Below are positions 31,125-38,768 of a stretch of DNA of 44,109 bases, piece after piece. Position numbers and translations under genes: made by a program. The DNA is from Oscillospiraceae bacterium (GTDB lineage: Bacteria > Bacillota > Clostridia > Oscillospirales > Oscillospiraceae). The stretch covers positions 1-44,109 of the forward strand of contig SVKL01000016.1 of the NCBI GenBank assembly GCA_015068495.1. The letters run 5' to 3'. The notes under the pieces were generated by a model. That model searched no databases. It had not been told where the DNA came from and was given only the letters and a program-made list of their open reading frames with translations. Position 1 is the stretch's first letter, and each line of letters opens with the position of its first letter.

Positions 31125-32219
31125 ATGAAAAAAGCATGTTGTTTATTCCTTGCTGTAATTATAATCCTCTCGCTGGCAGCCTGCAGTGCGCCCCGACCGG
31201 ATGCAAACGCAAGTACTGGCGCTGCTACGGGGGGCACAACTTCTGACGAGGCTTCCCAGCCCACGGAAACCACCGCTGGGGAAACCAAACCGGAAGAGAC
31301 CCAACCCGGCCCTAAGGTGCTGTATCTTTGCACAGAGGAAACCAACACGTTTTCCGATGGTGGCGGTGGCGTAACCACCCGCACCTATGACGAGAAAGGC
31401 AATCTGCTTAGCGAGCATTATAAGTCTGAAAGCGGCGATGTGGGCTACGGCGATTCCTATACCTACGATGAAAAAGGAAATGTGCTGACCCACAAAACCT
31501 ACGACAATCATAGCCGGCTATCAAGCGAAACAACGAATACCTATAACGAAGCCGGTCAACTGATTTCCCAGTTATTTACCAGCAGCGAAGGCCCCACCTA
31601 TACCAGAAAGTCCGATTTTACCTATGACGAAAAGGGACTTTTGGTTAAAAAGGTGGATACAAATCCTGACGATACCAATTCGCCGGTTTACTCTGAATTT
31701 CACTATGTCTATTCCTATGACGAAAAAGGCAATTTGATCAAGGAAGACTGGATCAATGTCGTGGGCGGTGTCCAGACACCCCATAGCTGGAAAGCGTGGA
31801 CCTATGATGCCAAGGGCAATAAGTTGTCAGAAGCCGACAATCGGGGATTTAAGACCGAATGGACCTATGATGACCGGGGCAATATGTTGTCCGAAGCGCA
31901 GTATGATGACAGCGGAAACTTCTGGATTGGCACAGTTTATACCTATGACGAGGAAAATCGGGTTTTAACAGAAGGTATGACAAAAGGAGACATCCATATG
32001 ATTATGGAAGGCTTCGTGAATGAGTATGATGAAGCCGGCAGAAAAATTGCCCGTTATCGATGCTATGATTCTCTGGATAAAGCAAAAGCCGTCCGCATCT
32101 TTCGATATACCTACGATGAATTTGGTAATGTGCTGAAGGAGACTGGTTGCACGCCCAGCGGCACAGAAACCAGTTGGAGAGAATACAAATACATTGCAAT
32201 AGAACTACCCAAGGAATAA
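31125..32219 (+). CDS. Secreted lipoprotein with YD-type repeats
   Basis: The 364-residue product starts with a lipoprotein signal (CLFLAVIIILSLAACS, lipobox LAAC), then a Thr/Pro/Glu-rich linker, then about ten imperfect repeats of the form YTYDEKGNLL...(Y/R)YD. These are YD/RHS-like repeats, which in other proteins form a beta-spiral that binds carbohydrate. No C-terminal toxin or RHS core is present, so this is a free-standing repeat lipoprotein, not a polymorphic toxin. The ATG at 31125 has AAGGAG. It lies between pspC and serS with short gaps, so it may be in the same transcript. Confidence 0.85.
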   Translation: MKKACCLFLAVIIILSLAACSAPRPDANASTGAATGGTTSDEASQPTETTAGETKPEETQPGPKVLYLCTEETNTFSDGGGGVTTRTYDEKGNLLSEHYKSESGDVGYGDSYTYDEKGNVLTHKTYDNHSRLSSETTNTYNEAGQLISQLFTSSEGPTYTRKSDFTYDEKGLLVKKVDTNPDDTNSPVYSEFHYVYSYDEKGNLIKEDWINVVGGVQTPHSWKAWTYDAKGNKLSEADNRGFKTEWTYDDRGNMLSEAQYDDSGNFWIGTVYTYDEENRVLTEGMTKGDIHMIMEGFVNEYDEAGRKIARYRCYDSLDKAKAVRIFRYTYDEFGNVLKETGCTPSGTETSWREYKYIAIELPKE

Positions 32220-32235
32220 AAGGAGAGGTAAGAAA

Positions 32236-33567
32236 ATGTTAGACATTCGCAAAATCAAGGAAAATCCCGATGCAGTCAAGGCCGGCCTGAAGGCCAAAGA
32301 GGTAGACTGCGATGCTGTGGTGGACAAGATTCTGGAGCTGGACGGTCAAATCCGTACACTAAAGACCACCACCGAGACCAAAACCGCAGAAAAGAACAAG
32401 CTGGCTAAGGAAAACGGCAAGCTGTTCGGTCAGAAGAAGGGCGCTGAAAAGAAGGGCGAGGACACCTCTGCTCTGGAAGCGCAGATTGCAGAAAATTCTG
32501 CAAAGAGCGTGGCGCTGGACAAGGCCATTGCGGACGATGCCGCAGAGCTTAAGACCCTGTCCGACGAATTCCGTGTGGCGATGCTGAGCCTGCCCAACCT
32601 GCCCGACGAGGATTTGCTCCCCGGCGGAAAGGAGAACAATCAGCCTCTGCGCTACATCGGCGAAAAGCCCGCATTTGACTTTGCGCCCAAGCACCACGTG
32701 GATTTGTGCACCGATTTGGGTCTGATTGACTACGAGCGGGGTGTCAAGCTGGCAGGCGCCGGCAACTGGATGTACACCGGTATGGGCGCACGGCTGGAAT
32801 GGGCATTGCTGAACTACTTCATCGACACCCACACCGCCGACGGCTACGATTTCATCCTGCCCCCCCATATGCTGGAATACCAGTGCGGCGAGACCGCCGG
32901 TCAGTTCCCCAAGTTCGCCGATGAGGTTTACAAGATTGCCAACCCCACCGACGACCGTATCCACTATATGCTGCCCACCGCTGAGGCGGCCTTGTGCTCC
33001 ATTTACCGGGACGAGATTCTGACAGAGGCAGACCTGCCCAAGAAGCTGTTCGCCTACACCCCCTGCTTCCGCCGTGAGGCAGGCAGCCACCGGGCCGACG
33101 AGCGTGGTATGGTCCGCGGCCACCAGTTTAACAAGGTAGAGATGTTCCAGTTCTGCAAGCCCGAGGATTCCGACGCGGCTTTCGAGGAGCTGGTCACCAA
33201 GGCAGAAAAGCTGGTTGAGGGCTTGGGCTTCCACTTCCGCACCGTGAAGCTGGCAGCCGGCGACTGCTCTGCTTCTATGGCACGTACCTACGATATTGAG
33301 ATTCTGATTCCCTCTATGGACGGCTACAAGGAGGTTTCCTCCGTGTCCAACGCAAGAGACTATCAAGCCCGCCGGGGCAACATCCGTTTCCGCCGTGAGG
33401 AGACCGGCAAGCCCGAGTTCCTGCACACCCTTAACGGCTCCGGCTTGGCAACCAGCCGTATCTTCCCTGCGCTGGTGGAGCAGAATCAGCGCGCCGACGG
33501 CTCTATCGTTGTGCCTGAGGTGCTGCGCAAGTACTTGGGCGGCTTGGAAATCATCGAGAAGAAATAA
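32236..33567 (+). CDS. serS: Seryl-tRNA synthetase (divergent form)
   Basis: SerRS charges tRNA-Ser. The 443-residue product has the N-terminal coiled-coil arm (LDIRKIKENPDAVKAG; long helix to ~residue 105), the motif 2 region RREAGSHRADERGMVRGHQF and the motif 3 region TLNGSGLATSRIFPALVEQN. The active-site block reads GDCSASMARTYDIEILIPSM with SVSNARDYQARRGNIRFR, different from the usual GD(L/M)GF.AAKTYDLEVW...SSCSN. This points to the divergent SerRS group found in some Clostridia. The ATG at 32236 follows AGGAGAGG. No T-box leader is visible. Confidence 0.92.
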   Translation: MLDIRKIKENPDAVKAGLKAKEVDCDAVVDKILELDGQIRTLKTTTETKTAEKNKLAKENGKLFGQKKGAEKKGEDTSALEAQIAENSAKSVALDKAIADDAAELKTLSDEFRVAMLSLPNLPDEDLLPGGKENNQPLRYIGEKPAFDFAPKHHVDLCTDLGLIDYERGVKLAGAGNWMYTGMGARLEWALLNYFIDTHTADGYDFILPPHMLEYQCGETAGQFPKFADEVYKIANPTDDRIHYMLPTAEAALCSIYRDEILTEADLPKKLFAYTPCFRREAGSHRADERGMVRGHQFNKVEMFQFCKPEDSDAAFEELVTKAEKLVEGLGFHFRTVKLAAGDCSASMARTYDIEILIPSMDGYKEVSSVSNARDYQARRGNIRFRREETGKPEFLHTLNGSGLATSRIFPALVEQNQRADGSIVVPEVLRKYLGGLEIIEKK

Positions 33568-33568
33568 G

Positions 33569-33680
33569 TTATGTAAACCACATGTGTTGTTATAATCTGT
33601 GTAGGGGACGGGTTTCCCGTCCCGCGGGAGGCGAAACGCCTCCCCTACATAGGAACATATGATATTATGTAAACCAACAT
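33569..33680. repeat. Palindromic repeat flanked by direct repeats (after serS)
   Basis: A 48-bp module, 33601-33648, has ends GTAGGGG/CCCCTAC and two inner hairpins: GGGACGGG-TTT-CCCGTCCC and GGGAGGCG-AAA-CGCCTCCC. It is flanked by the direct repeats TTATGTAAACCACAT (33569-33583) and TTATGTAAACCAACAT (33665-33680), so it resembles a mobile insertion with a 12-15 bp target duplication. Confidence 0.85.
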
Positions 33681-33694
33681 AGGAGGAAAAAGAA

Positions 33695-34225
33695 ATGAAG
33701 AAAAAGATCAAAGATATGAAGCTCTCCGACATTAAGGACATCAACCTGAAGCCCTCTTGGCTGGACGAATTCAAGGAATTTGCCATTAAGGGCAACGCTA
33801 TGGCGCTGGCTGTTGGTACTATCATCGGCGCTGCGTTCTCTACCATCACCAAGAGCTTGACCAACGATTTGATTATGCCCGTCGTGAACATCTTTATGGG
33901 CGGCACGGATTTCTCCGATGCAAAAATCAAGTTGCCCCGTATGCCTTGGGTTGACCCCACTTTTGAGACCGTTGTGAATGCAGACGGACAGGAAGTGGTG
34001 CAGGAAGTACATAACTATCTGACCTACGGCAACTTTATTTCCGCAATTATCAACTTCCTGATTCTGGCGTTTGTGGTATTCTGGATTGTGAAAATCGTGA
34101 ATAAAATCGCAGATATTGGCAAAAAGAAGGAAGAGGAAGCCCCTGCAGAGCCTCCCGCACCTCCCGCTCCCTCTGCCGAGGAAGTGCTGCTGACCGAGAT
34201 TCGTGACCTGCTGAAGGAGAAATAA
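33695..34225 (+). CDS. mscL: Large-conductance mechanosensitive channel MscL
   Basis: MscL opens under membrane tension and releases solutes. The 176-residue product has the two membrane helices: FAIKGNAMALAVGTIIGAAF near residue 28 and ISAIINFLILAFVVFWIVKI near residue 110. There is a longer than usual N-terminal segment (MKKKIKDMKLSDIKDINLKPS) and a long periplasmic loop (~55 residues). A Pro/Ala linker leads into a C-terminal helix (EEVLLTEIRDLLKEK) typical of the cytoplasmic bundle. AGGAGG precedes the ATG. Confidence 0.95.
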   Translation: MKKKIKDMKLSDIKDINLKPSWLDEFKEFAIKGNAMALAVGTIIGAAFSTITKSLTNDLIMPVVNIFMGGTDFSDAKIKLPRMPWVDPTFETVVNADGQEVVQEVHNYLTYGNFISAIINFLILAFVVFWIVKIVNKIADIGKKKEEEAPAEPPAPPAPSAEEVLLTEIRDLLKEK

Positions 34226-34228
34226 GCA

Positions 34229-34720
34229 ATGAAGCAGAAAGCGGCAGTGGCGCTGTGTCTGCTGGCGGTATTGAGCCTGTTGTGCGGCTGCGCTGACGGT
34301 TATCCGGAGGGGCAGACGCTGACCTTTACGGATATGCAGATTACCCTGCCCGGCGACTTTATGGACCTGTCGCAGGAAGAATACTCTGCAGATGCGGATT
34401 TTCTCTACGGCTGGAAAACCCTCATCGTAAAGGGTATGGCGGAGAAAAAGGCAGATTTGCAGGAGATGACCTTGGAGAAATATACCTCCCTTGTGATTGC
34501 CGGAAACCACCTGCAATGCACGCCGGAAAGATTTGGAAACGGCTACCGCTTTACTTATACATCTATGGCAGGTGACGCAGAATATACCTATGTGACCGCC
34601 GCTATGGAGGGCGACACCAATTTTTGGCTGTTTCAATTTTACTGTCCGTCTGCTAATATAGAAGAGAATCAGACGGAAATAGACATTATTTTATCAAGCA
34701 TTCGGGAAATTGATCCGTAA
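34229..34720 (+). CDS. Small lipoprotein, function unknown
   Basis: The 163-residue product has a lipoprotein signal peptide (AVALCLLAVLSLLCGC, lipobox LCGC) and a soluble domain with FTDMQITLPGDF and a tail ILSSIREIDP. I do not recognise the family; the pattern 'short beta-rich domain after a lipobox, with a predicted final helix' resembles many small Clostridial surface lipoproteins. It starts 3 bases after the mscL stop and is followed 16 bp later by nfnA, so it belongs to the same transcript as mscL or nfnAB. Confidence 0.75.
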   Translation: MKQKAAVALCLLAVLSLLCGCADGYPEGQTLTFTDMQITLPGDFMDLSQEEYSADADFLYGWKTLIVKGMAEKKADLQEMTLEKYTSLVIAGNHLQCTPERFGNGYRFTYTSMAGDAEYTYVTAAMEGDTNFWLFQFYCPSANIEENQTEIDIILSSIREIDP

Positions 34721-34736
34721 AAAAGGATGGAGAAAT

Positions 34737-35591
34737 ATGTTTAAGATTGTACGTAAAAAAGAACTGAATCCCAGCGTTACTCTGATGGACATTGAGGCAC
34801 CCTTTATTGCCAAAAAGGCAAAGGCCGGCCAGTTCATCATTTTCCGTATTGACGAGCAGGGCGAGCGGGTTCCTTTGACCATCGCCGGCTACGATCGGGA
34901 AAAGGGCACTGTCACCATCATTTTCCAAAAGGTTGGCTTTGCCACCAAGGCGCTGGGAAATTTGAACGAGGGCGACTATATCCGGGACTTTGTAGGCCCG
35001 CTGGGCAAGCCCACTCCCGTAGAGGGCAAGAAGAAGGTTTGCGTGGTTGGCGGCGGCGTTGGCTGCGCCATTGCCCTGCCCTCTGCTAAGGCTTTTAAGG
35101 AGGCCGGCGCGGAAGTGACCGTTATCGTGGGCTTCCGCAGCAAGGATATCGTGATTTTGGAAGAGGAGTTCAAGGCGGTTGCCGACAACTTTATTCTGAT
35201 GACCGACGATGGCAGCTATGGCCGTCACGGCCTTGTTACCGTGGCGCTGCAGGAGCTGCTGGAAAAGGGCGAAGCCTTTGACGAGGTTTTGGCAATCGGC
35301 CCCATTCCTATGATGAAATTCGTCTGCAAGACCACAGAGCCCTTCGGCGTTCACACCTCCGTATCCCTGAACCCCATTATGGTGGACGGCACGGGAATGT
35401 GCGGCGGCTGCCGTGTGACCGTTGGCGGCGAAACCAAGTTCGCCTGCGTGGACGGACCGGAATTTGACGGCCACAAGGTGGATTTTGCCGAGCTGATGAG
35501 CCGCAACTCCACCTATCGCGGACGGGAAGCAGAAGTAACCGAAAAGCACGCCTGCCGTATGGAAAAAATGGGCAAAGAGCTGATTAAATAA
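34737..35591 (+). CDS. nfnA: NfnA-type FAD/[2Fe-2S] subunit of ferredoxin:NADP+ transhydrogenase
   Basis: NfnAB couples NADH and reduced ferredoxin oxidation to NADP+ reduction by flavin-based electron bifurcation. This subunit is 284 residues with a ferredoxin-NADP+ reductase fold: the FAD/NAD(P) site CVVGGGVGCAIALPSAKAF near residue 100 and a C-terminal [2Fe-2S] cluster signature GTGMCGGCRVTVGG followed by FACVDGPEF. Older annotations call it a glutamate synthase subunit or sulfide dehydrogenase. The ATG at 34737 follows AAAGGATGGAG. It is followed by the NfnB subunit 14 bp later. Confidence 0.93.
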   Translation: MFKIVRKKELNPSVTLMDIEAPFIAKKAKAGQFIIFRIDEQGERVPLTIAGYDREKGTVTIIFQKVGFATKALGNLNEGDYIRDFVGPLGKPTPVEGKKKVCVVGGGVGCAIALPSAKAFKEAGAEVTVIVGFRSKDIVILEEEFKAVADNFILMTDDGSYGRHGLVTVALQELLEKGEAFDEVLAIGPIPMMKFVCKTTEPFGVHTSVSLNPIMVDGTGMCGGCRVTVGGETKFACVDGPEFDGHKVDFAELMSRNSTYRGREAEVTEKHACRMEKMGKELIK

Positions 35592-35605
35592 GGAGGAAAT
35601 GCAAA

Positions 35606-36988
35606 ATGGCAAATATGATTCTGACCAAAACCCCTATGCCTGAGCAGGACCCCAAGGTTCGTGCCCGTAACTTCAAGGAGGTTACCTTAGGCTACACCGC
35701 CGAAATGGCAATCGAAGAGGCAAACCGCTGCTTGGGCTGCAAGAATCCCAAGTGCGTAGAGGGCTGCCCCGTCAATGTGCGGATTCCCGAATTTATCAAG
35801 AAGGTGCAAGAGGGCGACTTTAAGGCTGCCTACGAAATCATCACCTCCACCAACGCGCTGCCGGCGCTGTCCGGACGTGTCTGCCCCCAGGAAACCCAGT
35901 GCGAGGCAAAGTGTGTCCGCGGCATCAAGGGTGAGCCTGTGGCAATCGGTCGGCTGGAACGGTTCGTTGCCGACTGGTACCGTGAAAACATCAACGCAAT
36001 GCCCGAAAAGGTAGCATCCAACGGCAAGAAGGTTGCCGTGGTTGGCTCCGGCCCTGCCGGTATGACCGCCGCCTCCGATTTGGCAAAGCGGGGCTATGAG
36101 GTGACTATGTTCGAGGCTCTGCATACCGCCGGCGGCGTGCTGGTGTACGGCATCCCCGAATTCAGACTGCCCAAGGCAATTGTTGCCAACGAAATCACCA
36201 AGCTGGAAGCCCAAGGCGTGCAGGTGATGACCAATATGGTCATCGGCAGAGTGCTGACCATCGACGAGCTGTTTGAAATGGGCTTCAAGGCTGTGTTTGT
36301 GGGCAGCGGCGCAGGCCTGCCTATGTTTATGAACATCCCCGGCGAAAGCCTGAAGGGCGTTATGTCCGCCAACGAGTACTTAACCCGTACCAACCTGATG
36401 AAGGCCTACGACGAAGCCTACGACACCCCCATCATCAAGAGTAAGGCGGTTGCCGTGGTTGGCGGCGGTAACGTGGCAATGGACGCTGCCCGCTGCGCAA
36501 TGCGTTTGGGCGCTGAGAACGTGTATGTTGTCTACCGCCGCGGCGAGGCAGAAATGCCTGCCCGTCTGGAGGAACAGCACCACGCCAAGGAAGAGGGCAT
36601 CGAGTTCAAGACCCTGTGCAACCCCGTCGAGATTCTGGGTGATGAAGACGGCCGCGTCTGCGGTATGAAGTGTATCCGTATGGAGCTGGGTGAGCCGGAT
36701 GCCTCCGGTCGCCGCCGCCCCATCGAAATCCCCGGCAGTGAATTTGTGCTGGAGGTAGACACGGTGATTATGTCCTTGGGCACCAGCCCCAACCCCCTCA
36801 TTCGCTCCACCACACCCGGCTTGGACACCAACAAGAAGGGCTGCTTGATTGTGAATGAAGACGAGATGACCACCCGTGACGGTGTGTTTGCCGGCGGTGA
36901 CGCTGTTACCGGCGCGGCAACGGTTATTCTGGCAATGGGCGCCGGCAAAAAGGCCGCCGCTGCCATCGACGCTTATCTGAATAAGTGA
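35606..36988 (+). CDS. nfnB: NfnB-type subunit (GltD-like) of ferredoxin:NADP+ transhydrogenase
   Basis: This is the larger, flavin and [4Fe-4S]-containing subunit, homologous to the small subunit of glutamate synthase. The 460-residue product has N-terminal iron-sulfur ligands CLGCKNPKCVEGCP and CPQETQCEAKCVRG, then two nucleotide-binding sites (AVVGSGPAGMTAASDLAKRG and AVVGGGNVAMDAARCAMRLG), and the tail GAATVILAMGAGKKAA. The split pair without a glutamate synthase large subunit and its position beside nfnA indicate the bifurcating transhydrogenase. It ends at a good terminator. Confidence 0.94.
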   Translation: MANMILTKTPMPEQDPKVRARNFKEVTLGYTAEMAIEEANRCLGCKNPKCVEGCPVNVRIPEFIKKVQEGDFKAAYEIITSTNALPALSGRVCPQETQCEAKCVRGIKGEPVAIGRLERFVADWYRENINAMPEKVASNGKKVAVVGSGPAGMTAASDLAKRGYEVTMFEALHTAGGVLVYGIPEFRLPKAIVANEITKLEAQGVQVMTNMVIGRVLTIDELFEMGFKAVFVGSGAGLPMFMNIPGESLKGVMSANEYLTRTNLMKAYDEAYDTPIIKSKAVAVVGGGNVAMDAARCAMRLGAENVYVVYRRGEAEMPARLEEQHHAKEEGIEFKTLCNPVEILGDEDGRVCGMKCIRMELGEPDASGRRRPIEIPGSEFVLEVDTVIMSLGTSPNPLIRSTTPGLDTNKKGCLIVNEDEMTTRDGVFAGGDAVTGAATVILAMGAGKKAAAAIDAYLNK

Positions 36989-36993
36989 TTTAT

Positions 36994-37021
36994 AAAAAGC
37001 CACCCTTTGGGGTGGCTTTTT
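36994..37021 (+). terminator. Terminator of nfnAB
   Basis: AAAAAGCCACCC pairs with GGGTGGCTTTTT across a short loop, 6 bp after the stop codon. Confidence 0.93.
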
Positions 37022-37037
37022 GAATCCTAAATGCGTT

Positions 37038-37302
37038 GTAGGGGCGAGCATTGCTCGTCCGTTACTGCGGCAAAATATCGCACAGACAGGCTCGCAATGA
37101 CAAAAGGTTGTTGCGAGCCTGCCTGCCAGAATCTGGGCCACGTGGGACGTAGGGACCGGCGTCCTCGACGGTCCTTTTTTGGACGGTCCGGAGGCCCGTC
37201 CCTACAGACACCCACCGACATTTATAATGTAGGGGCGAGCATTGCTCGTCCGTAACCGAAATTGGGACATTGCACAGGCGGACGACCGATGGTCGCCCCT
37301 AC
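37038..37302. repeat. Composite palindromic repeat block before the rRNA methyltransferase
   Basis: Several modules lie in sequence: a GTAGGGGCGAGC-ATT-GCTCGTCC hairpin (37038-37060), a CAGGCTCGCAATGAC / TTGCGAGCCTG module near 37087-37123, a full GTAGGGACCGG...CCGTCCCTAC palindrome with a T6 run (37148-37205), the CACCGACATTT linker, a second GGGCGAGC hairpin (37229-37251), and an unpaired right-hand partner GGCGGACGACC...GGTCGCCCCTAC near 37277-37302. No gene is visible here. Confidence 0.85.
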
Positions 37303-37321
37303 GAATACCGTTTGCATTTTG

Positions 37322-37352
37322 TATCCCCCTCTTTACCAAGGGGGATTTTTAT
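37322..37352 (+). terminator. Terminator-like hairpin directly upstream of the rRNA methyltransferase gene
   Basis: ATCCCCCT pairs with AGGGGGAT across an eight-base loop and is followed by TTTTTAT. It lies 34 bp before the gene start. It may insulate the gene from upstream repeat transcription, or act as a leader attenuator. Confidence 0.65.
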
Positions 37353-37385
37353 GGTATCATAAGGAAAACGCAGGAGGTGGCAAAA

Positions 37386-38732
37386 ATGCTGGAAAAAAAC
37401 CGAATATATGAAGCCCTTGTCACCGACTATACCGCCGAGGGACAGGGGGTTGCCCACGTGGAGGGCTGCGCGGTGTTTGTGCCCAATGCTATCGCCGGCG
37501 AGGGCTATAAAATTCGCATCGAAAAGGCGGCAAAAACGTGGGCGGCAGGCAAAATCGTGGAGATTTTGGAAAAATCCCCCCATCGTGTGCAGCGGGAATG
37601 CCCCATTTCCTCCGGCTGCGGCGGCTGCGACTTTTGGCATATGGACTACGATGAGGAAACCCGTCTGAAAGCCGCCCGGGTGAGGGACACCCTAAACCGC
37701 ATCGGCGGCGAAAAGCTGGAAGAAGTGCCCATTTTGTCCGCCCCCACCTGCACCGGCTACCGCAACAAGGCTCAGTACCCGGTTGCCAGCGAAAAAGGCA
37801 GGGTTTACGCCGGATTTTTTAGAGCCGGCACCCATCAGGTGGTGGAAATCGAGAAATGTCTGATTCTGCCCGAAGAAACGGAGCAGGTGCGCAAGCTTGT
37901 GATAAATTATGTAAACCAACACCGCATTTCCGCCTACGATGAAACCACGAAAAAAGGGCTGCTGCGCCACATCTATGTGCGTCGGGGCGCTGTGTCCGGG
38001 CAGATACTGGTTTGCCTCGTGGTGAACGGACGGAAGCTGCCCCACGCAGAGCAGTTAATTGAGCAGCTCAAGACGGTAAGCGGCTTTGCAACGCTGGTGC
38101 TTTCCGTGAACACCAAGGACACCAACGGGATTTTGGGCGACGAGGAAATTGTCCTCTACGGGCCGGGCTATATTGAGGATACCCTTTGCGGCCTAACCTT
38201 CCGGCTCTCTCCCCGTTCTTTCTATCAAATCAATCACCACCAAGCCCAGCGGCTGTATGAAGCTGCCATCCGACAGGCGGAAATCACCAAGCAGGACTTG
38301 GTTTTGGACTTGTACTGCGGCGTGGGCACCATCACCCTTGCAATGGCGAAAGCCGCCGGCAGGGTCATCGGCGTGGAGGTGGTGGAGCAGGCGGTGCTGG
38401 ATGCCCGGGAGAACGCCAAGCGCAACGGCATCGAGAATGCGGAATTTTTCTGCGGCGACGCGGGAAAAGCGGCGCTGAAGCTGGAGCAGGAGGGAATCCG
38501 TCCCGATGTTGTGGTAGTCGACCCCCCGCGAAAGGGTCTGAACGCAGATACCATCGAGGCGCTGCGCCGTATGTCCCCCCGGCGGATTGTGTATGTGTCC
38601 TGCGACCCGGCAACGCTGGCGCGGGATGTGGCGCTGCTGAAAAATCACGGCTACACCCTAAAAAACGCCCAAGCGGCGGACTTGTTCCCCCGCTGCAGCC
38701 ACGTAGAATCCGTGGTGACCCTTGTAAAATGA
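37386..38732 (+). CDS. rlmCD: 23S rRNA (uracil-C5) methyltransferase, RlmD/RlmCD type
   Basis: This enzyme makes 5-methyluridine in 23S rRNA. The 448-residue product has an N-terminal TRAM domain, an iron-sulfur cluster motif CPISSGCGGCDFW, the SAM-binding VLDLYCGVGTITLAMA near residue 315, the DPPRKGL motif, and the catalytic cysteine in IVYVSCDPATLARDV. Firmicutes have one such protein that methylates both U747 and U1939; I cannot assign which positions this copy targets, so the symbol is tentative. The ATG at 37386 follows AGGAGG; upstream in-frame sequence is in repeat DNA. Confidence 0.9.
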   Translation: MLEKNRIYEALVTDYTAEGQGVAHVEGCAVFVPNAIAGEGYKIRIEKAAKTWAAGKIVEILEKSPHRVQRECPISSGCGGCDFWHMDYDEETRLKAARVRDTLNRIGGEKLEEVPILSAPTCTGYRNKAQYPVASEKGRVYAGFFRAGTHQVVEIEKCLILPEETEQVRKLVINYVNQHRISAYDETTKKGLLRHIYVRRGAVSGQILVCLVVNGRKLPHAEQLIEQLKTVSGFATLVLSVNTKDTNGILGDEEIVLYGPGYIEDTLCGLTFRLSPRSFYQINHHQAQRLYEAAIRQAEITKQDLVLDLYCGVGTITLAMAKAAGRVIGVEVVEQAVLDARENAKRNGIENAEFFCGDAGKAALKLEQEGIRPDVVVVDPPRKGLNADTIEALRRMSPRRIVYVSCDPATLARDVALLKNHGYTLKNAQAADLFPRCSHVESVVTLVK

Positions 38733-38765
38733 AAAAGCGTGTGGAAAATTCCACACGCTTTTTTG
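38732..38765. terminator. Bidirectional terminator between rlmCD and prfC
   Basis: AAAAAGCGTGTGGAA pairs with TTCCACACGCTTTTT. Both convergent genes end against it, with T tracts on both strands. Confidence 0.93.
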
Positions 38766-38768
38766 TTA

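Noticed and set aside
32220..32235. T-box riboswitch for serS
   Set aside because: The gap to the preceding gene is only 16 bp and contains just the ribosome site.
33601..33648. tRNA or CRISPR-like array in hairpin-rich intergenic DNA
   Set aside because: No cloverleaf or T-loop signature is seen. Repeats are palindromic modules with variable stems, not evenly spaced direct repeats with unique spacers.
37322..37360. Strong promoter for the rRNA methyltransferase gene
   Set aside because: TTTACC-17-TATCAT (37332-37360) can be drawn, but both boxes are weak and overlap a terminator-like hairpin, so it is not listed as a feature.
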